This document shows, piece by piece, positions 22,887-33,413 of a stretch of 64,000 nt of DNA. The position numbers and the translations under genes were made by a program. Source of the DNA: Aquilaria yunnanensis. Lineage: Eukaryota > Streptophyta > Magnoliopsida > Malvales > Thymelaeaceae. The stretch's first letter is position 1, and every line of letters starts with the position of its first letter. The DNA lies in NCBI GenBank assembly GCA_039654915.1, contig CM077593.1, forward strand, positions 119,219,413 to 119,283,412, in the 5' to 3' direction. The notes under the pieces are model-generated. The model did no database searches. It was not told the origin of the DNA and saw only the letters and a program-made list of their open reading frames with translations.

Positions 22887-24566
22887 CTATGCTTGGTGAT
22901 AATGATGCAACTTGTACAACAACACCTTACCTGCGGCATTTCCGACAGCCATAAAGCCACCTCCAGGGCTAAAATCCAAACACCGGGGAAAATGCATATT
23001 CTGACTCGCTGGTGGCCAGTTAGAGAATACAGTAAGTGATGGTACATGAATCAACTTTAAACTATTCTTCTTCATCGTCGAACAGATTGCCAATATATGT
23101 GCGTCATTGTTGAACTTCATGAAATCAACTTTGGTTGTCAAATTCTCAACAACTTTAACCAGTTTTCTCTTACCGCCAAGGAACTCACCCCTATTGTAGA
23201 TATTGACTATACCACTGTCAGAACCAGAAGCGAACAGTCTACCATCCAGGGAAGTGCAAATGGCTGTACCATTTATGGAGCCCTCATCATCGCCCTTGTG
23301 GATACAAGTTCTTGTTCTCAAATCCCAGTGATAGACCTGTCCATCACCTCCAGAGCTCAGTAATTGCCTCCCATCGTCAGCAAACGCCAGAGATCACACA
23401 GTCCCGTTCATAAGTGTTCCGATCAGTTCCTTTGTTTTGGTTGAAACCAGTAAGATATAACCTTCATTGCCTACAAACGCCAGTGTACTAGAGTCGGGAG
23501 AAACTTCAAAGACCTCCAAGCTTCCCTCTTCTCTGCCAACCAACAGCCCTACTTTATCAACTTTTGCTTTCACTAAATCAAAGCTGTAAAAGAATTTTCT
23601 TCTTCCTGCTATGATTACCTGAGAACCATCAGGTAAGAAAGAAGCCCGTCAAACAGGACAATCTTCTAGGAAGACACTCTGGATTTTGGTATTCCGTCTT
23701 CCATCAATCTGAAAAAATCTTACCCTTTTATCTAATCCAGCAGCAAGAAGTAATTGCGCATTCCTATGGAACTGAACTGAACTTATAGGACCATTAGAAG
23801 GATCCTCAATATTTGCATCTACAAGTTTTGAGTATTCAAGGAGCCCGGCTAACAATTTGTTACTGCTCTTCACCACAAGCTCTTCATCTGTACGAAGAAT
23901 ATCATTAACACCCTCTGCATTCTCATAGTCAGGAGCTATAACAACCCCATCCTCTTCATCAGAAGAATCATCAAAAGCACCATCCTTCCTTAAATGAGAA
24001 TCATTCTGAGCCCACTCTGTACCTGGATGCAACTTAATGTGCTGAGCTCGCAATCTAGAAACATAATCTCTACCAGAAATCAATCTCTCATCCTCTTCCT
24101 TCCTCAGCTTCCTTAGCCTATTTATCTTGGCTATGTCTATATTAATTTGCTCCTCCTCCTCATCGACCCAAACTGCTTTTCTTTGCTTCTTAAGCTTTTG
24201 ATCTTTATCTTCATCGGCAGGTTCAAAACCCTCATCATGCACTGAAAGCACACCATTTGTAGAATGATCCACATAGAACAAAGCCGAACCATCCTCTTCA
24301 GCCTTTTCATCATCCTTCCCAAACTCAACAGGTGAATAAAGGGACCCAAACAGAAAATTCTCAAGCTTATTCATTTCTCTTTCCTTCTCCATTTCCAACT
24401 GTTTTTCCTTCTCTTTCCTCCGCTTCTTCGATCTCGAAACATCCAACTCAGCTTCCTCAACAGTCATAGCACCATTATCATCACCACTAATCAAACGTTC
24501 ATCACCATCATCCCGCATAGGCTTCACCCGGCCTTTAGAGACCACGTTTTGAGAAATCAAAATCAT
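22887..24566 (-). pseudogene. UTP18: UTP18 homologue (U3 snoRNP WD40 protein) with two in-frame TGA codons
   Basis: UTP18 is a nucleolar WD-repeat subunit of the small-subunit processome, which cleaves the 18S rRNA precursor. The frame from ATG 24566 (MILISQNVVSKGRVK) to the TAG at 22887 is 560 codons, the size of plant UTP18 (about 550). There are no frameshifts or coding introns. The first half is charged: a Lys/Glu/Arg-rich coiled-coil stretch (KKRRKEKEKQLEMEKEREM), acidic patches (DDSSDEEDGV) and HPGTEWAQ. The WD40 propeller follows (ISSVQFHRNAQLLLAAG, then later LLSSGGDGQVYHWDLRT and FPRCLDFSPGGGFMAVGNAA). In-frame TGA codons lie at 23649-23651 (after LEDCPV) and 23394-23396 (after LMNGTV). 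From my knowledge of the family both positions are normally arginine, so CGA to TGA is the likely change. The first stop would leave about 305 residues and only the start of the propeller. With its leader intron kept and no poly(A) tract, it is not a processed copy. A decaying duplicate or an assembly error are the alternatives. Confidence 0.85.
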
Positions 24567-24578
24567 TTTGCCTTCTCA

Positions 24579-24763
24579 CTGCAAAACCAAAAAACGAATT
24601 GGAATATATCATAGTTACCAGATTTGGAGCTCTCAACCAAACCAAGTTTCTTGCTGGTCACACAAACAACAAAACAAGCGCGCTCAACCTAAAACGAAAA
24701 GCACCAAAACATAATTCGATTTCAGAAAACAAAAATGAAAGTATTTGGGGACTAACGACTTAC
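24579..24763 (-). other. 5'UTR intron of the UTP18 locus
   Basis: Minus-strand donor GTAAGTCG at 24763 and acceptor TTTTGCAG ending at 24579 enclose 185 bp; the ATG follows 13 bases after the acceptor. The untranslated first exon would run upward from 24764 to about 24900. A kept leader intron argues that this locus descends from genomic DNA, not from a reverse-transcribed mRNA. Confidence 0.6.
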
Positions 24764-25418
24764 CGGCTTCGAAAATTTGAAGGCAAAATTCTTCGCCTAA
24801 ATGTGCAACGGAGGTGAACGGGTACTTAGCAATAGCTCCGTGAACCTCCAGAAACTAGGGAGAATCAAATAAACCACATTCTCCGGCGCCTTTCTTCAGA
24901 ATCGGCCGCTTATGAGTATGAGCCTGTGTTCTGATTTTCCGTAGGTCGGTGATTCGGTTTTGTTTCATAATATTGGGCCGTTATTGGGCTAAAGAAGAAC
25001 TCCTCGAACTATTACCTAATCATATAAGTAGGGATGACAAAATTTGACCCGGCCTGAAGATCTAACCCGATCCACCCGAATCCAAGCCCGACATGACCCG
25101 ATTTAACTAGAAAAGTTAACGATCTGAACTTGACTTGAACCTGAACCTGATTGAAGTAAACCCGAGCCCAAACCTGACCTGACCTGAACCCGAAATGACT
25201 CGATGATTAAACCTGACAAGACCCGATTTTAATTTAAATCAACATAAAATATATTGTTGGCAAAAACTTTAGAAAATTTATGATTTAATATATGTGAATG
25301 AGTTTATTTTATTCTGTTGATCTGTTTTGCGTTGTAGAGTAAACAAGTGAGAGCTATGGTGAACGATTAGTGATATAGTGATAAAGAGAAAAGAATAATT
25401 ATGTTTTAGAAATTTTAG

Positions 25419-25723
25419 TACGCATTTTGTCTCATATTCTTTGAAATATTTGACTTTTTTAAATAATTTGAATTAAATTTATTCATATTATTTTCTCTGT
25501 TTCAAATTCTTTACACTATTCATATTTTAACAATTAATCTATATTTTTTATTTTCAACACTTTAATATATAAATAAAAATGTTTTATACATGAATGATAA
25601 ATTAGAACTTATAGTTTTTAAACATATTTTTTTAATTTTTAATAAATAATAATATAAATAAATTCAAGTCAAATTAGTCAGAAAAGTTAAATGGAGCAAA
25701 GAAAATGGGATGGAGGGAGATTA
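25419..25723. mobile_element. Stowaway-like MITE (family B), nested in the hAT element
   Basis: The right end reads GGATGGAGGGAGATTA and the left end TACGCATTTTGTCTCATATT, a worn form of the TACTCCCTCCGTCCC terminus with TA target. The internal block (ATAAATAAATTCAAGTCAAATT) is shared with the copy at 38143-38353. Confidence 0.65.
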
Positions 25724-25751
25724 TTTGTTAGAAAAAAAAATTAAGAAAGTA

Positions 25752-25905
25752 TATACTTAGAAACTATAGGTCTTTATTTATTATTTAATATAATAACTTT
25801 TCATTTATATACTAAAATTTTGAAAATAAAAAATCATAGATTAATTGTTAAATAGTGAATGTTATAAAGAACTTGGCACAAAGAGAATATTTTATTAAAG
25901 AAAAT
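25752..25905. mobile_element. Inverted partial copy of Stowaway-like MITE family B
   Basis: Its reverse complement contains TTTAACAATTAATCTATG, TTTTTTATTTTCAA and TTTTAGTATATAAATGA in the same order as the neighbouring MITE at 25419-25723. It is a second, head-to-head, truncated copy. Confidence 0.55.
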
Positions 25906-26267
25906 ATATATTAATAGATTTCTCATAAATTTTGTATTATTTTTTTTATATCAAGTTAAATTAAATTTTAATCAAAATAAAATAAAATAATTAAATCAAT
26001 TCAGCCATTTCGGCTTATGCATTAGTAAACCGAATAAAGTCGACTAACAAGTTGAATTTGGTCTAAGACCCGATAACCCGACCTGATTGAATCCGAACCA
26101 AAATAAACTCGGCCTGATCCAACTAGAACCAGAAATCAACCCAAACCCAAATAACCCGACCTAAACCCGACTTGGACCCGAATACATACTAACCCGATTA
26201 AACCTGAACCTGAATGACCTGACTTAAACCTGACCCGACCCACCTAATTGTCATCCTTACATATAAG

Positions 26268-26633
26268 CTCTTTAAATATTTCTAGGGACAGATGAAGCCT
26301 CAAATGCATTATTTCGATTCTCGAATGTTTGAACTTTTTATTATTTATCCATCCATAGTAGTGCCTTTCGATAATAATCGTAAAATGATTGTGAGAATGT
26401 AACAGTCCATCAAATGTTTTCACATATTTGATGTGTCACGGGCCATTTGTTCAACACAAGCTTCTAACATTTTAATTGGATGGCTCATGATGCATCCATT
26501 AAGGCATTTCATTCTAAAACCTTCTAAACTTACATTCATCAAAGATGCATTTCTAGGAGTAGCAACTCCATAGTTGTTGATTTCCCCTTCAAATTTTAAA
26601 CAACTAAAACTCATGGTTCGATTCGTACCAACT
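26268..26633. other. Possible LTR remnant upstream of the primer-binding site
   Basis: Lies directly before a tRNA-Met-type primer-binding site and includes TGTGTCACGGGCC near 26431, an LTR-like start. No second LTR was found in the window. Confidence 0.3.
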
Positions 26634-27075
26634 TGGTATCAGAGCTCAATCTTGGCATAAATGGCGGATTGTACATGATTCCAAGAATTGAGGAAAAGCT
26701 TGGAAGAGCGGATGGACCAGAAATTAAAAAAGCTTTTGATTCAAAAGGACCAGGATTTCACTACCATTAAAGAGTTGGTGAGTGAGCTGGATGTTGAGTT
26801 CGATGGGTGGTTCACGGCTAATGGAGGTGGTTAGGGCTCGACCAACAAATGAGGGCCTTTGTATTTTTTAGATGGTCTAGCAGTAAAAGGGGTGGTCAGT
26901 TAGCAATAGTAGGGAAGATTGATTTCCTTCTATTTGATGGTGAGGACATCGAAGGGTGACTTTTTAGATGCAAATAGATCTTCAAGATTAACGAAGTGGA
27001 AAAAGATCAGAAAGTCCAACTAGCTTCGATTCATATGGAGGGACCAGTTTTTCAATTGCTGATTTAGTGTCATTG
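26634..27075 (+). mobile_element. Ty3/gypsy-like retrotransposon remnant: PBS and start of gag
   Basis: TGGTATCAGAGC at 26634-26645 is the classic plant LTR-retrotransposon primer-binding site, complementary to the initiator tRNA-Met 3' end. ATG at 26661 opens a gag-like reading: MADCT, stop, then FQELRKSLEERMDQKL. It resumes in another frame near 26915 with KIDFLLFDGEDIEG, FRCK, IFKINEVEKDQKVQLAS and HMEGP, the retrotransposon gag core. At least four stops interrupt it. No pol or 3' LTR follows, so this is a truncated relic. Confidence 0.75.
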
Positions 27076-27809
27076 ATTTTATCCCCGGTTGCTCAACTCT
27101 AAAAGGGGTAATTACTGATTCAGTGCCGATCTAATGTCTTCTCGGCTTTCTTTGGAAAAATTATTTTTTGTGTGAAAAAGGGTTATTTGTGGAAGTAGGT
27201 AAAGTGTTACACACAAAGTTAAAAAAAAAAAAAAAAGAATAGGATAATTCGGAACCAATGGGTAGCAAAAGCAAACAATTTGGAAAAGTTAGGAAGAATG
27301 ACAGGGGAATTGACGTCAAGCAAAACAAGTGTTTGACGAATGAAACACTCGTAAGTCTAAATTTTAGCTTAACCCAAATAAGTGATGTTAACCCAAGTAA
27401 AATAAAATGCTAGTCAAAACAAAATATAAACCTACATCAAGTAAGAACTTGGTGGAAGGAAATACAAGTGGTGGTGAAATAAAATAACAAGGAATCTTAA
27501 TATAGTGGGAAAGTTGGAAATGGTTCCCAGTAAAGTATAAGCTATTTATAAAAAATTTAAGCACATAAGACTGCATGATGTGTCCTTCAATCAATAGTGG
27601 TAATAATTTGTAATGGTTTTTTGGGTTATAAGTTTATTAGGTTGGTTGGAAATTTCCAATGTACCTTACTCTAAGCCCATCATGCCAGAACTTCTTGAAA
27701 TCAACTCCTTATAATGTTAGACTAAAATTCTTAATAATAATTTTATATCTAATGTCGTCTAGCACTAGAACAATGGTAAACTTTTATCAATAATAAATAA
27801 ATAATATAT
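27076..27809. other. AT-rich intergenic DNA, no gene seen
   Basis: Contains an A-run at about 27222-27235 and weak splice-like motifs. No coding similarity was recognised. Confidence 0.5.
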
Positions 27810-28510
27810 ATGAAATTACCAAATTCTACCATTATAGTTTGCAATCCCTTCTTGAAGCAGTATGTGTCGATCAATCACAAAGAGGTCGACCAGGTGATAG
27901 AGGTCGCAGCAACCACACTGGCGTTCAATCCAGTTATGTCTTTCCACTGCAAGATCATTCTTTTCACGAGGTGCTTATTCCTGGTGCTAACTTTTCTAAG
28001 ACATGTAACTAGAAGGTTTTAGAGTATCTGGTTAATGGTGTTGAGTTTCTTGATCACCAACCCCATAAGAAATCTATTGATAAATATTTGTGTATTTGGA
28101 CAATATGATTTACTATATATTTCTCTTTTGAAGAGAACATTGATTCGGGTGATCGAGCTAAGGTTTTCAAGCTAGTAGAAGAAGAGAGCATGGATTGCTT
28201 TAGGGTGGCGGATGGAAGGATCTGCTATAGCAAGAACAGTTGGGGAAACCTACGAGTAATGGTGCTTGTTCAATGGGGCAATGAGAAAGGTCAGTGCATG
28301 TTGAGCACAATTGTAGCCTAATTGGAGGATCGTTTAAAGGCATCAAATATATCTATCCATGTGGTTTTCATCCCAATATGGACCAGATATTTCTTGGTTG
28401 CAACATCCATACATATGATTTTGGGACTCGAGAGTTGGAGGCTCGAAGCAAGTTGTTTTCCTTGGAAAAAAAAGTAAGGATTTCAACAACTGTTCATTCT
28501 ATCCCTTAGA
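27810..28510 (+). pseudogene. F-box-associated-type gene fragment, degenerate
   Basis: Blocks in different frames resemble plant F-box proteins with an associated beta-propeller: STIIVCNPFLKQYVSI (the usual VCNP motif), then KVLEYLVNGVEFLDH, then AKVFKLVEEESMDCFRVADG, and finally HPNMDQIFLGC followed by YDFGTRELEARSKLF. Stops and frameshifts separate the blocks, and no F-box itself is seen upstream. A homologous broken copy lies at 30360-30960. The family call rests on short motifs and is moderate. Confidence 0.45.
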
Positions 28511-29169
28511 AAGTTGCATGATCCCCTTAGTAGGAAGAAAGCTTGCACCAATGTAAACTTTGGTCATCTGCTTTAAGGCAAAACTCTGTATCTTGTTTTA
28601 TAGATGTGTAGACGTGTGGTACAAATCCCAACTTTTAATTTTTGTTGCTCTATATGCGACACCAATGCTTGGCGACTAGAACAACAATGTGCTCCCAGCT
28701 CTTGGGCACCGAGCTAGAAATTTTTTTTCTTTTCTTTTTTAGTTGAAAATAAGATGTGATATTTTATAAATATAGATGCAATTATATAAAAAAAGTTTAG
28801 AGTAGCTATACAATTAACCTGATCTACACATTACACCCATACTTTTGCAGTATTTATAAATTTATCATTGTGTCTTAAACAATACAAATAAAGAAATAAA
28901 CACCACCCATATAAGACGGTCACCACGTCTTGAACAACATATCTTATGAAATGAATACCATTACATTGACCAACGCCTTTATATAGAAATAACAACATAT
29001 GATACTAAGCTTAATACTAATTTATATCTTGATGTTTTTAAACCGCAAATGCGTTATTAGTATCAAATTATCTACAACATATTATAAAACAATACATCTT
29101 ACTAAATGAATAACATATAAAAGAAAACCAGATTTATATAAATAAAATAATATTTATTAAATGGAGCAT
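28511..29169. other. AT-rich intergenic DNA, no gene seen
   Basis: No coding similarity was recognised on either strand. Confidence 0.5.
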
Positions 29170-29920
29170 TATTTACGAATAGTAAGAAAGCTGTAATATA
29201 TTGTTCCCTTCAGTAAGAAGTGTCATTCATTTTCATGGGATGTACTGTTCAAGCGAGATGTCATTTTTGCAAATAATGTGAAAGTGTGGTGTACGTAAAA
29301 TGTAAATATTGTTCGTAAATAATGTTGTTTGATTCAGACAAATATATTATTCTATAGTATACTGTTAATTTTGTAAGATGTATTGTTCGTAAATGATATT
29401 GTTTTTTTCAGTAACAAGTATTATTTCATTTTTACAAATGTGGTGTTGTGTAAAATATTGTTAATTTCGGAAGAAATATTGTTTGTAAATAGTATTGTTT
29501 GATTCATTAAGAAATGTTATTTATTTTTTACAATTGTGCTGTTTTGTGAAATGTTATTTTCTCTAGATAAATGTGTTGTTTAAGACATGATGATAGTTTC
29601 ATAAATAATATTTGTTTGATTTATTTAGAAATATTGTTCCCTCTAAATAAATGTGATATTCTGTGAGTTGTTATTTTCTCCAAACAAATATTAAGAAATA
29701 TTGTTCTTTCCCAACAAATGTGTTGTTCTGTAAAATGTTGTATCCTTCAGATAAATGTGTTGCTCAAGGTTGCGGTGGTAGTTTCATAAATAATTATTTA
29801 TTTATTTATTAAGTTATATTGTTCCCTTCAGACAAATATACTATTTTGTGAAATGTTGTTATCTTCAAACAAATGTATTGTTCAAGGCACAGTAACAGTT
29901 TTGTAAATATGATGAAAAAA
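29170..29920. repeat. Low-complexity, irregular short-repeat region (AAATGTGTTGTT / TAAATAATATTGTTTGATT)
   Basis: Motifs of the type TTCRTAAATAATATTGTTTGATT, AGAAATATTGTTCCCTTCAG and AAATGTGTTGTTCTGTGAAATGTTGTT recur about every 80-190 bp across 750 bp. Spacing is irregular (about 78, 95, 110 and 187 bp between TAAATRNTATTGTT boxes). It looks like an old, reshuffled tandem repeat. Confidence 0.5.
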
Positions 29921-30359
29921 TGAATGTAGGATGTAGTCTGAGGGTATCTTATTCTATTTCAAAAATTTGATTACTTTCGTTTTTATAGTTTGATTGTAAT
30001 GGTCTTTTTCTAAGACAACTCGTTAAAATTAGAGAAAAAAAAAAACAAGAAAACAGAAAAGCGCATAAAACAAATTTAAGAAATTCTAAGTAAGCTGTCG
30101 GTGGAATCTCTTATATATAGAATTCAAATGCATTTGCAAAACTTGGGGTGCCACCGTATGTCGCATCGTCTTAATTGGTCCAACATCCATTACCTGGACA
30201 ACAGTTGGCTTCGCTACTCGGCAGCCTACTACACAGATAGTTAAAATGTCCCTCTCTAGCTGCTCGACTCCTGCTATTGATTCATCGAGGATCATTTGCA
30301 ACCACAACGATGAATCTGTTCTCTTTGTGAAGCATGCGGCGGCCTTTTTTTTTTTTTTT
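29921..30359. other. Intergenic DNA, no gene seen
   Basis: Contains a T-run at about 30344-30359. No coding similarity was recognised. Confidence 0.45.
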
Positions 30360-30960
30360 CAAACAGTAACATGCGGCGGTGCTTGCTCCTGGTGTCTTTT
30401 GAGGCACGCAATTGGAAGGTTTTAGAGTATCGGATTGATAGTGTTAGGTGTTTTGATCTGGAAGATTTCAATCACAATTCTGCTAATAAATATTGTGTGT
30501 ATTTAGACGATGTAATTTGTGGTATATCTATGGAGCTTGGGAGGCTAGTGAGTTTTTTTCTTGAAAAAGGCATCAATTTGGGTTGTTAGCTGTCTACAGT
30601 TTAGAATTTAGGATTATCAAGCTCCTGAAAAATTAAAGAAGGCATGGATTACCGGGTGACTGGTATGAGGATATGTTACACCAATAACATTAGTGGAATT
30701 GTGGACGCATTTGTTCAAGGGGCAAAAACAAGGACGTTTGGATCAATGTTTGTTGAAACAAGAATTTATTCGGCTCATCAACTGTTTTGAAACATGCATG
30801 GAAATCAATCTGTTCATATGTTTAATTTTCATCCCTATTTGGACTAGATAATTTCTTAGCTTAGCTGCAGGAAGGTTAGTGAAACGTCAACATAACTGTG
30901 ATTTCGGGACTCAAAAGTTGGAAGAACGAAGTAGGTTGTTTTCCTCGGGATGGCATGAGA
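30360..30960 (+). pseudogene. Second F-box-associated-type gene fragment, paralogous to 27810-28510
   Basis: Shares clear nucleotide similarity with the earlier fragment: GGAAGGTTTTAGAGTATC and its neighbourhood (30414-30450 against 28009-28045), and near the end GGGACTCRARAGTTGGARG. Protein-like blocks are NWKVLEYRIDSVRCFD and, after several stops, a CDFGTQKLEERSRLFS-type tail. Stops and frameshifts throughout mean no product is expected. Confidence 0.45.
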
Positions 30961-31206
30961 ATTTTTTTGACGAGTACATTTTCTGTTGCTTCAAAAGTTG
31001 CGTGAACCATGTGGTTGGAGGCAAGCCCAGATTAGTGAAAAACAAGCTATACTAGTGTATTTATTTATTTTATTACATTGCGTTACAAATCCTTGGTAAT
31101 AAAATAATTAATCTTTAAAAAAAATAAATTAGCTTGAAATTTTAATACAATAAGATTTTATGGCTTTTATTTTAAACTTGCGCACTAATCCTTTAAATCC
31201 GCTCCG

Positions 31207-31298
<92 letters not shown>

Positions 31299-32181
31299 GT
31301 TAAAATGTTGAATGACTTTTTTATCTTTAACTTATAAGTTATTTAATTTTTTAATGAGATTCAAATTTTTCATTCTCTATTTAATTAGAGATTTAATAAC
31401 ATTAAAATACCAAAAATAAAATAAGGGAAGAAAAAAAAAAGAGTAGACAAAACAAAATATAAAAAATAATTACTTATTTAAATAAATTGCCTATGTAACA
31501 TCTTTTGAGGTGTTCATTTTCACATTTAGCTATAACAATATATTCTTATCTAGCAAAAACAAGTTAATCATTCTATAGTATAATAACTTTAAATTTTATT
31601 AGAAATGTTAGACTTTTGTGCAACACGCACGTGTCTTATTACTAGTATGTATGTGTGTGTGTGTGTGTATATATTCTTATGGCACCTAAAAGTGTTCTTG
31701 TCCAACAAGTAAAGACTAGATCTCTTTAAGGTATGATTGAAATGAGAGACCTTCTCATAAATTATATAAAAAATTTAAGTACTCATTGTTTGAGTGGAAT
31801 CATGATACTGAGGTTGCAATTTCTAATTGGTTAGTGTAACATGTTGCTTAGTTGCATAAATTCAATTTTGGAGCGCAAATTGGCATTTTTAGCATAGGAG
31901 CAGCATAAAACTGAGCTCCGCTCATTCTGAAGTGTGAATTGATCTATGTGCTGCATGTGAAGAAACTCTGACATTTGTAAAAGCTCTTGTCTTTTTATAC
32001 GCAAATCGGAGAAAAGACTCCAAAGACTTATGTTGCGGGAGAAAATGCTGTAAAAAAATAATTTACTGATAGAGTGTCAATAACTAATGGAAAATAATTA
32101 CTAAAATTGAAAATAAAATAATAGAAAAGTACGTAGATAGCAAAATAGAACAGACATGCACTTTGAAAGAATAACTGAGAG
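30961..32181. other. AT-rich intergenic DNA with microsatellites
   Basis: No gene was recognised. It holds the (CT)n(TA)n tract listed separately and a short (GT)n at about 31644-31668. Confidence 0.5.
31210..31294. repeat. Compound (CT)16(TA)26 microsatellite
   Basis: An uninterrupted run of CT dinucleotides passes directly into TA dinucleotides, 85 bp in total. It is probably length-polymorphic. Confidence 0.95.
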
Positions 32182-33405
32182 TAGGGGTGCAAAGAGCTTG
32201 AGCTCGAGCCTAAAATTAAGCTCAAGAATTTATAGGGCTGAGCCCGAGCCCGTTACTACGTGGCCCTATAAGATATCGAGCCCAAGAGGCTTCTAAATAT
32301 AACATTGTCAACCCGGGCATAGGCCTTCTATTTATGAATTCTTAAATCCCATAAATACCTAAATACTACCTGGCCCAAAACCCATGTGGTAATTGCCATT
32401 GCGTGCATCAGTTCATCAATCAATCCCCTCCCAAGTCTCAATTCATGATTCGCAAAATGGTAATGGCAAAGCCTCTGTCCCTCTCCCTCTTGTAAATTCA
32501 TAACGACCTAGGCCAATCCCAAATCTCGCTACTTGAAATTTGGTCGACGGATACGCTGCATCGATCTTCCATTGGTTGACAGAGGCTTCTAAATATAACA
32601 TTGTCAACCCGGGCCTAGGCCTTCTATTTATGAATTCTTAAATCCCATAAATACCTAAATACTACCTGGCCCAAAACCCATGTGGTAATTGCCATTGCGT
32701 GCATCAGTTCATCAATCAATCCCCTCCCAAGTCTCAATTCATGATTCACAAAATGGTAATGGCAAAGCCTTTGTCCATCTCCCTCTTGTAAATTCATAAC
32801 GACCTAGGCCAATCCCAAATCTCACTACTTGAAATTTGGTCGACGGAGACGCTGCATTGATCTTCCATTGGTTGACAGAGCTTGAATTGGACTACAACAG
32901 ATAGTGAGCTCAACGCCAGGCACCAGCTACTGGTTCGCATTTCTTTGTTTGATAACCTTCAATCCTTCAATTTACTTTTCAGTTTTTTTCCTATTATTGT
33001 GTTATTTTACCTTTATTCCTTAAATATGCCATTTTCTTTTTAGTTCTAAGGAGATTTTTCAAGCCAAAGTTGCAAGACCCCAACCAGCAATTTAGCAAAC
33101 AAGCTTCAAAAGGGAAGATCAAAGGATGAAGTCGTGTATCTGTTTTGGATACTAGTGAATTTTGCACTTGATATTGCTTGGTTCGTGTAGTCTTTGTCGA
33201 TTGAAGTTAAAGATTGCCATTTTCGATTCTTGCTTCCTCTATATCAGGCCATAAATTTGGGCCTAATGAGCTTAAAGGGCTGAGCTCGAGCTTAAAAATA
33301 TGGGCTTCGAGCATATCGAGCTTGAGCTCAGGTAGTGTCGTTAAGTTAAGGAGCCAAGCTCGAGTCTTAAGGGCCCAGGCTTGGCTCGGCCCATTTACAC
33401 CCTTA
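32182..33405. mobile_element. Non-autonomous hAT element with degraded TSD and an internal duplication
   Basis: A 1224-bp element. Left end TAGGGGTGCAAA; right end read inward TAAGGGTGTAAA. The flanks ACTGAGAG (32174-32181) and ACTTGGAG (33406-33413) match at 6 of 8 positions, so the TSD is aged. Both subterminal regions are rich in GAGCTCGAGC/GAGCCC motifs, like the element at 34458. The interior is non-coding and contains a tandem 296-bp duplication. Confidence 0.8.
32285..32880. repeat. Tandem direct duplication, 296-bp unit, 2 copies
   Basis: Unit 1 is 32285-32580 and unit 2 is 32581-32876, with AGAG repeated again at the end. The copies differ at roughly eight positions (for example GGGCATAGG against GGGCCTAGG, and GATTCGC against GATTCAC) with no indels, so they are about 97% identical. 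The duplication arose after the element formed. Confidence 0.9.
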
Positions 33406-33413
33406 ACTTGGAG

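Larger units (their letters stand above)
25029..26259. mobile_element. Non-autonomous hAT element with perfect 8-bp TSD (CATATAAG)
   Basis: A 1231-bp element. Left end TAGGGATGACAA; right end read inward TAAGGATGACAA (11 of 12 match). Flanked by identical CATATAAG at 25021-25028 and 26260-26267. Both subterminal regions (about 25045-25220 and 26060-26245) are packed with ACCCGA/CCTGAACC-type motifs. The AT-rich core holds two Stowaway-like MITE copies in opposite orientation. No coding capacity. Confidence 0.92.

Noticed and set aside
22887..23321. Separate small WD40 gene in the 3' part of the UTP18 locus
   Set aside because: It is in the same frame as, and collinear with, UTP18 across the two TGA codons; no new promoter or start context was seen.
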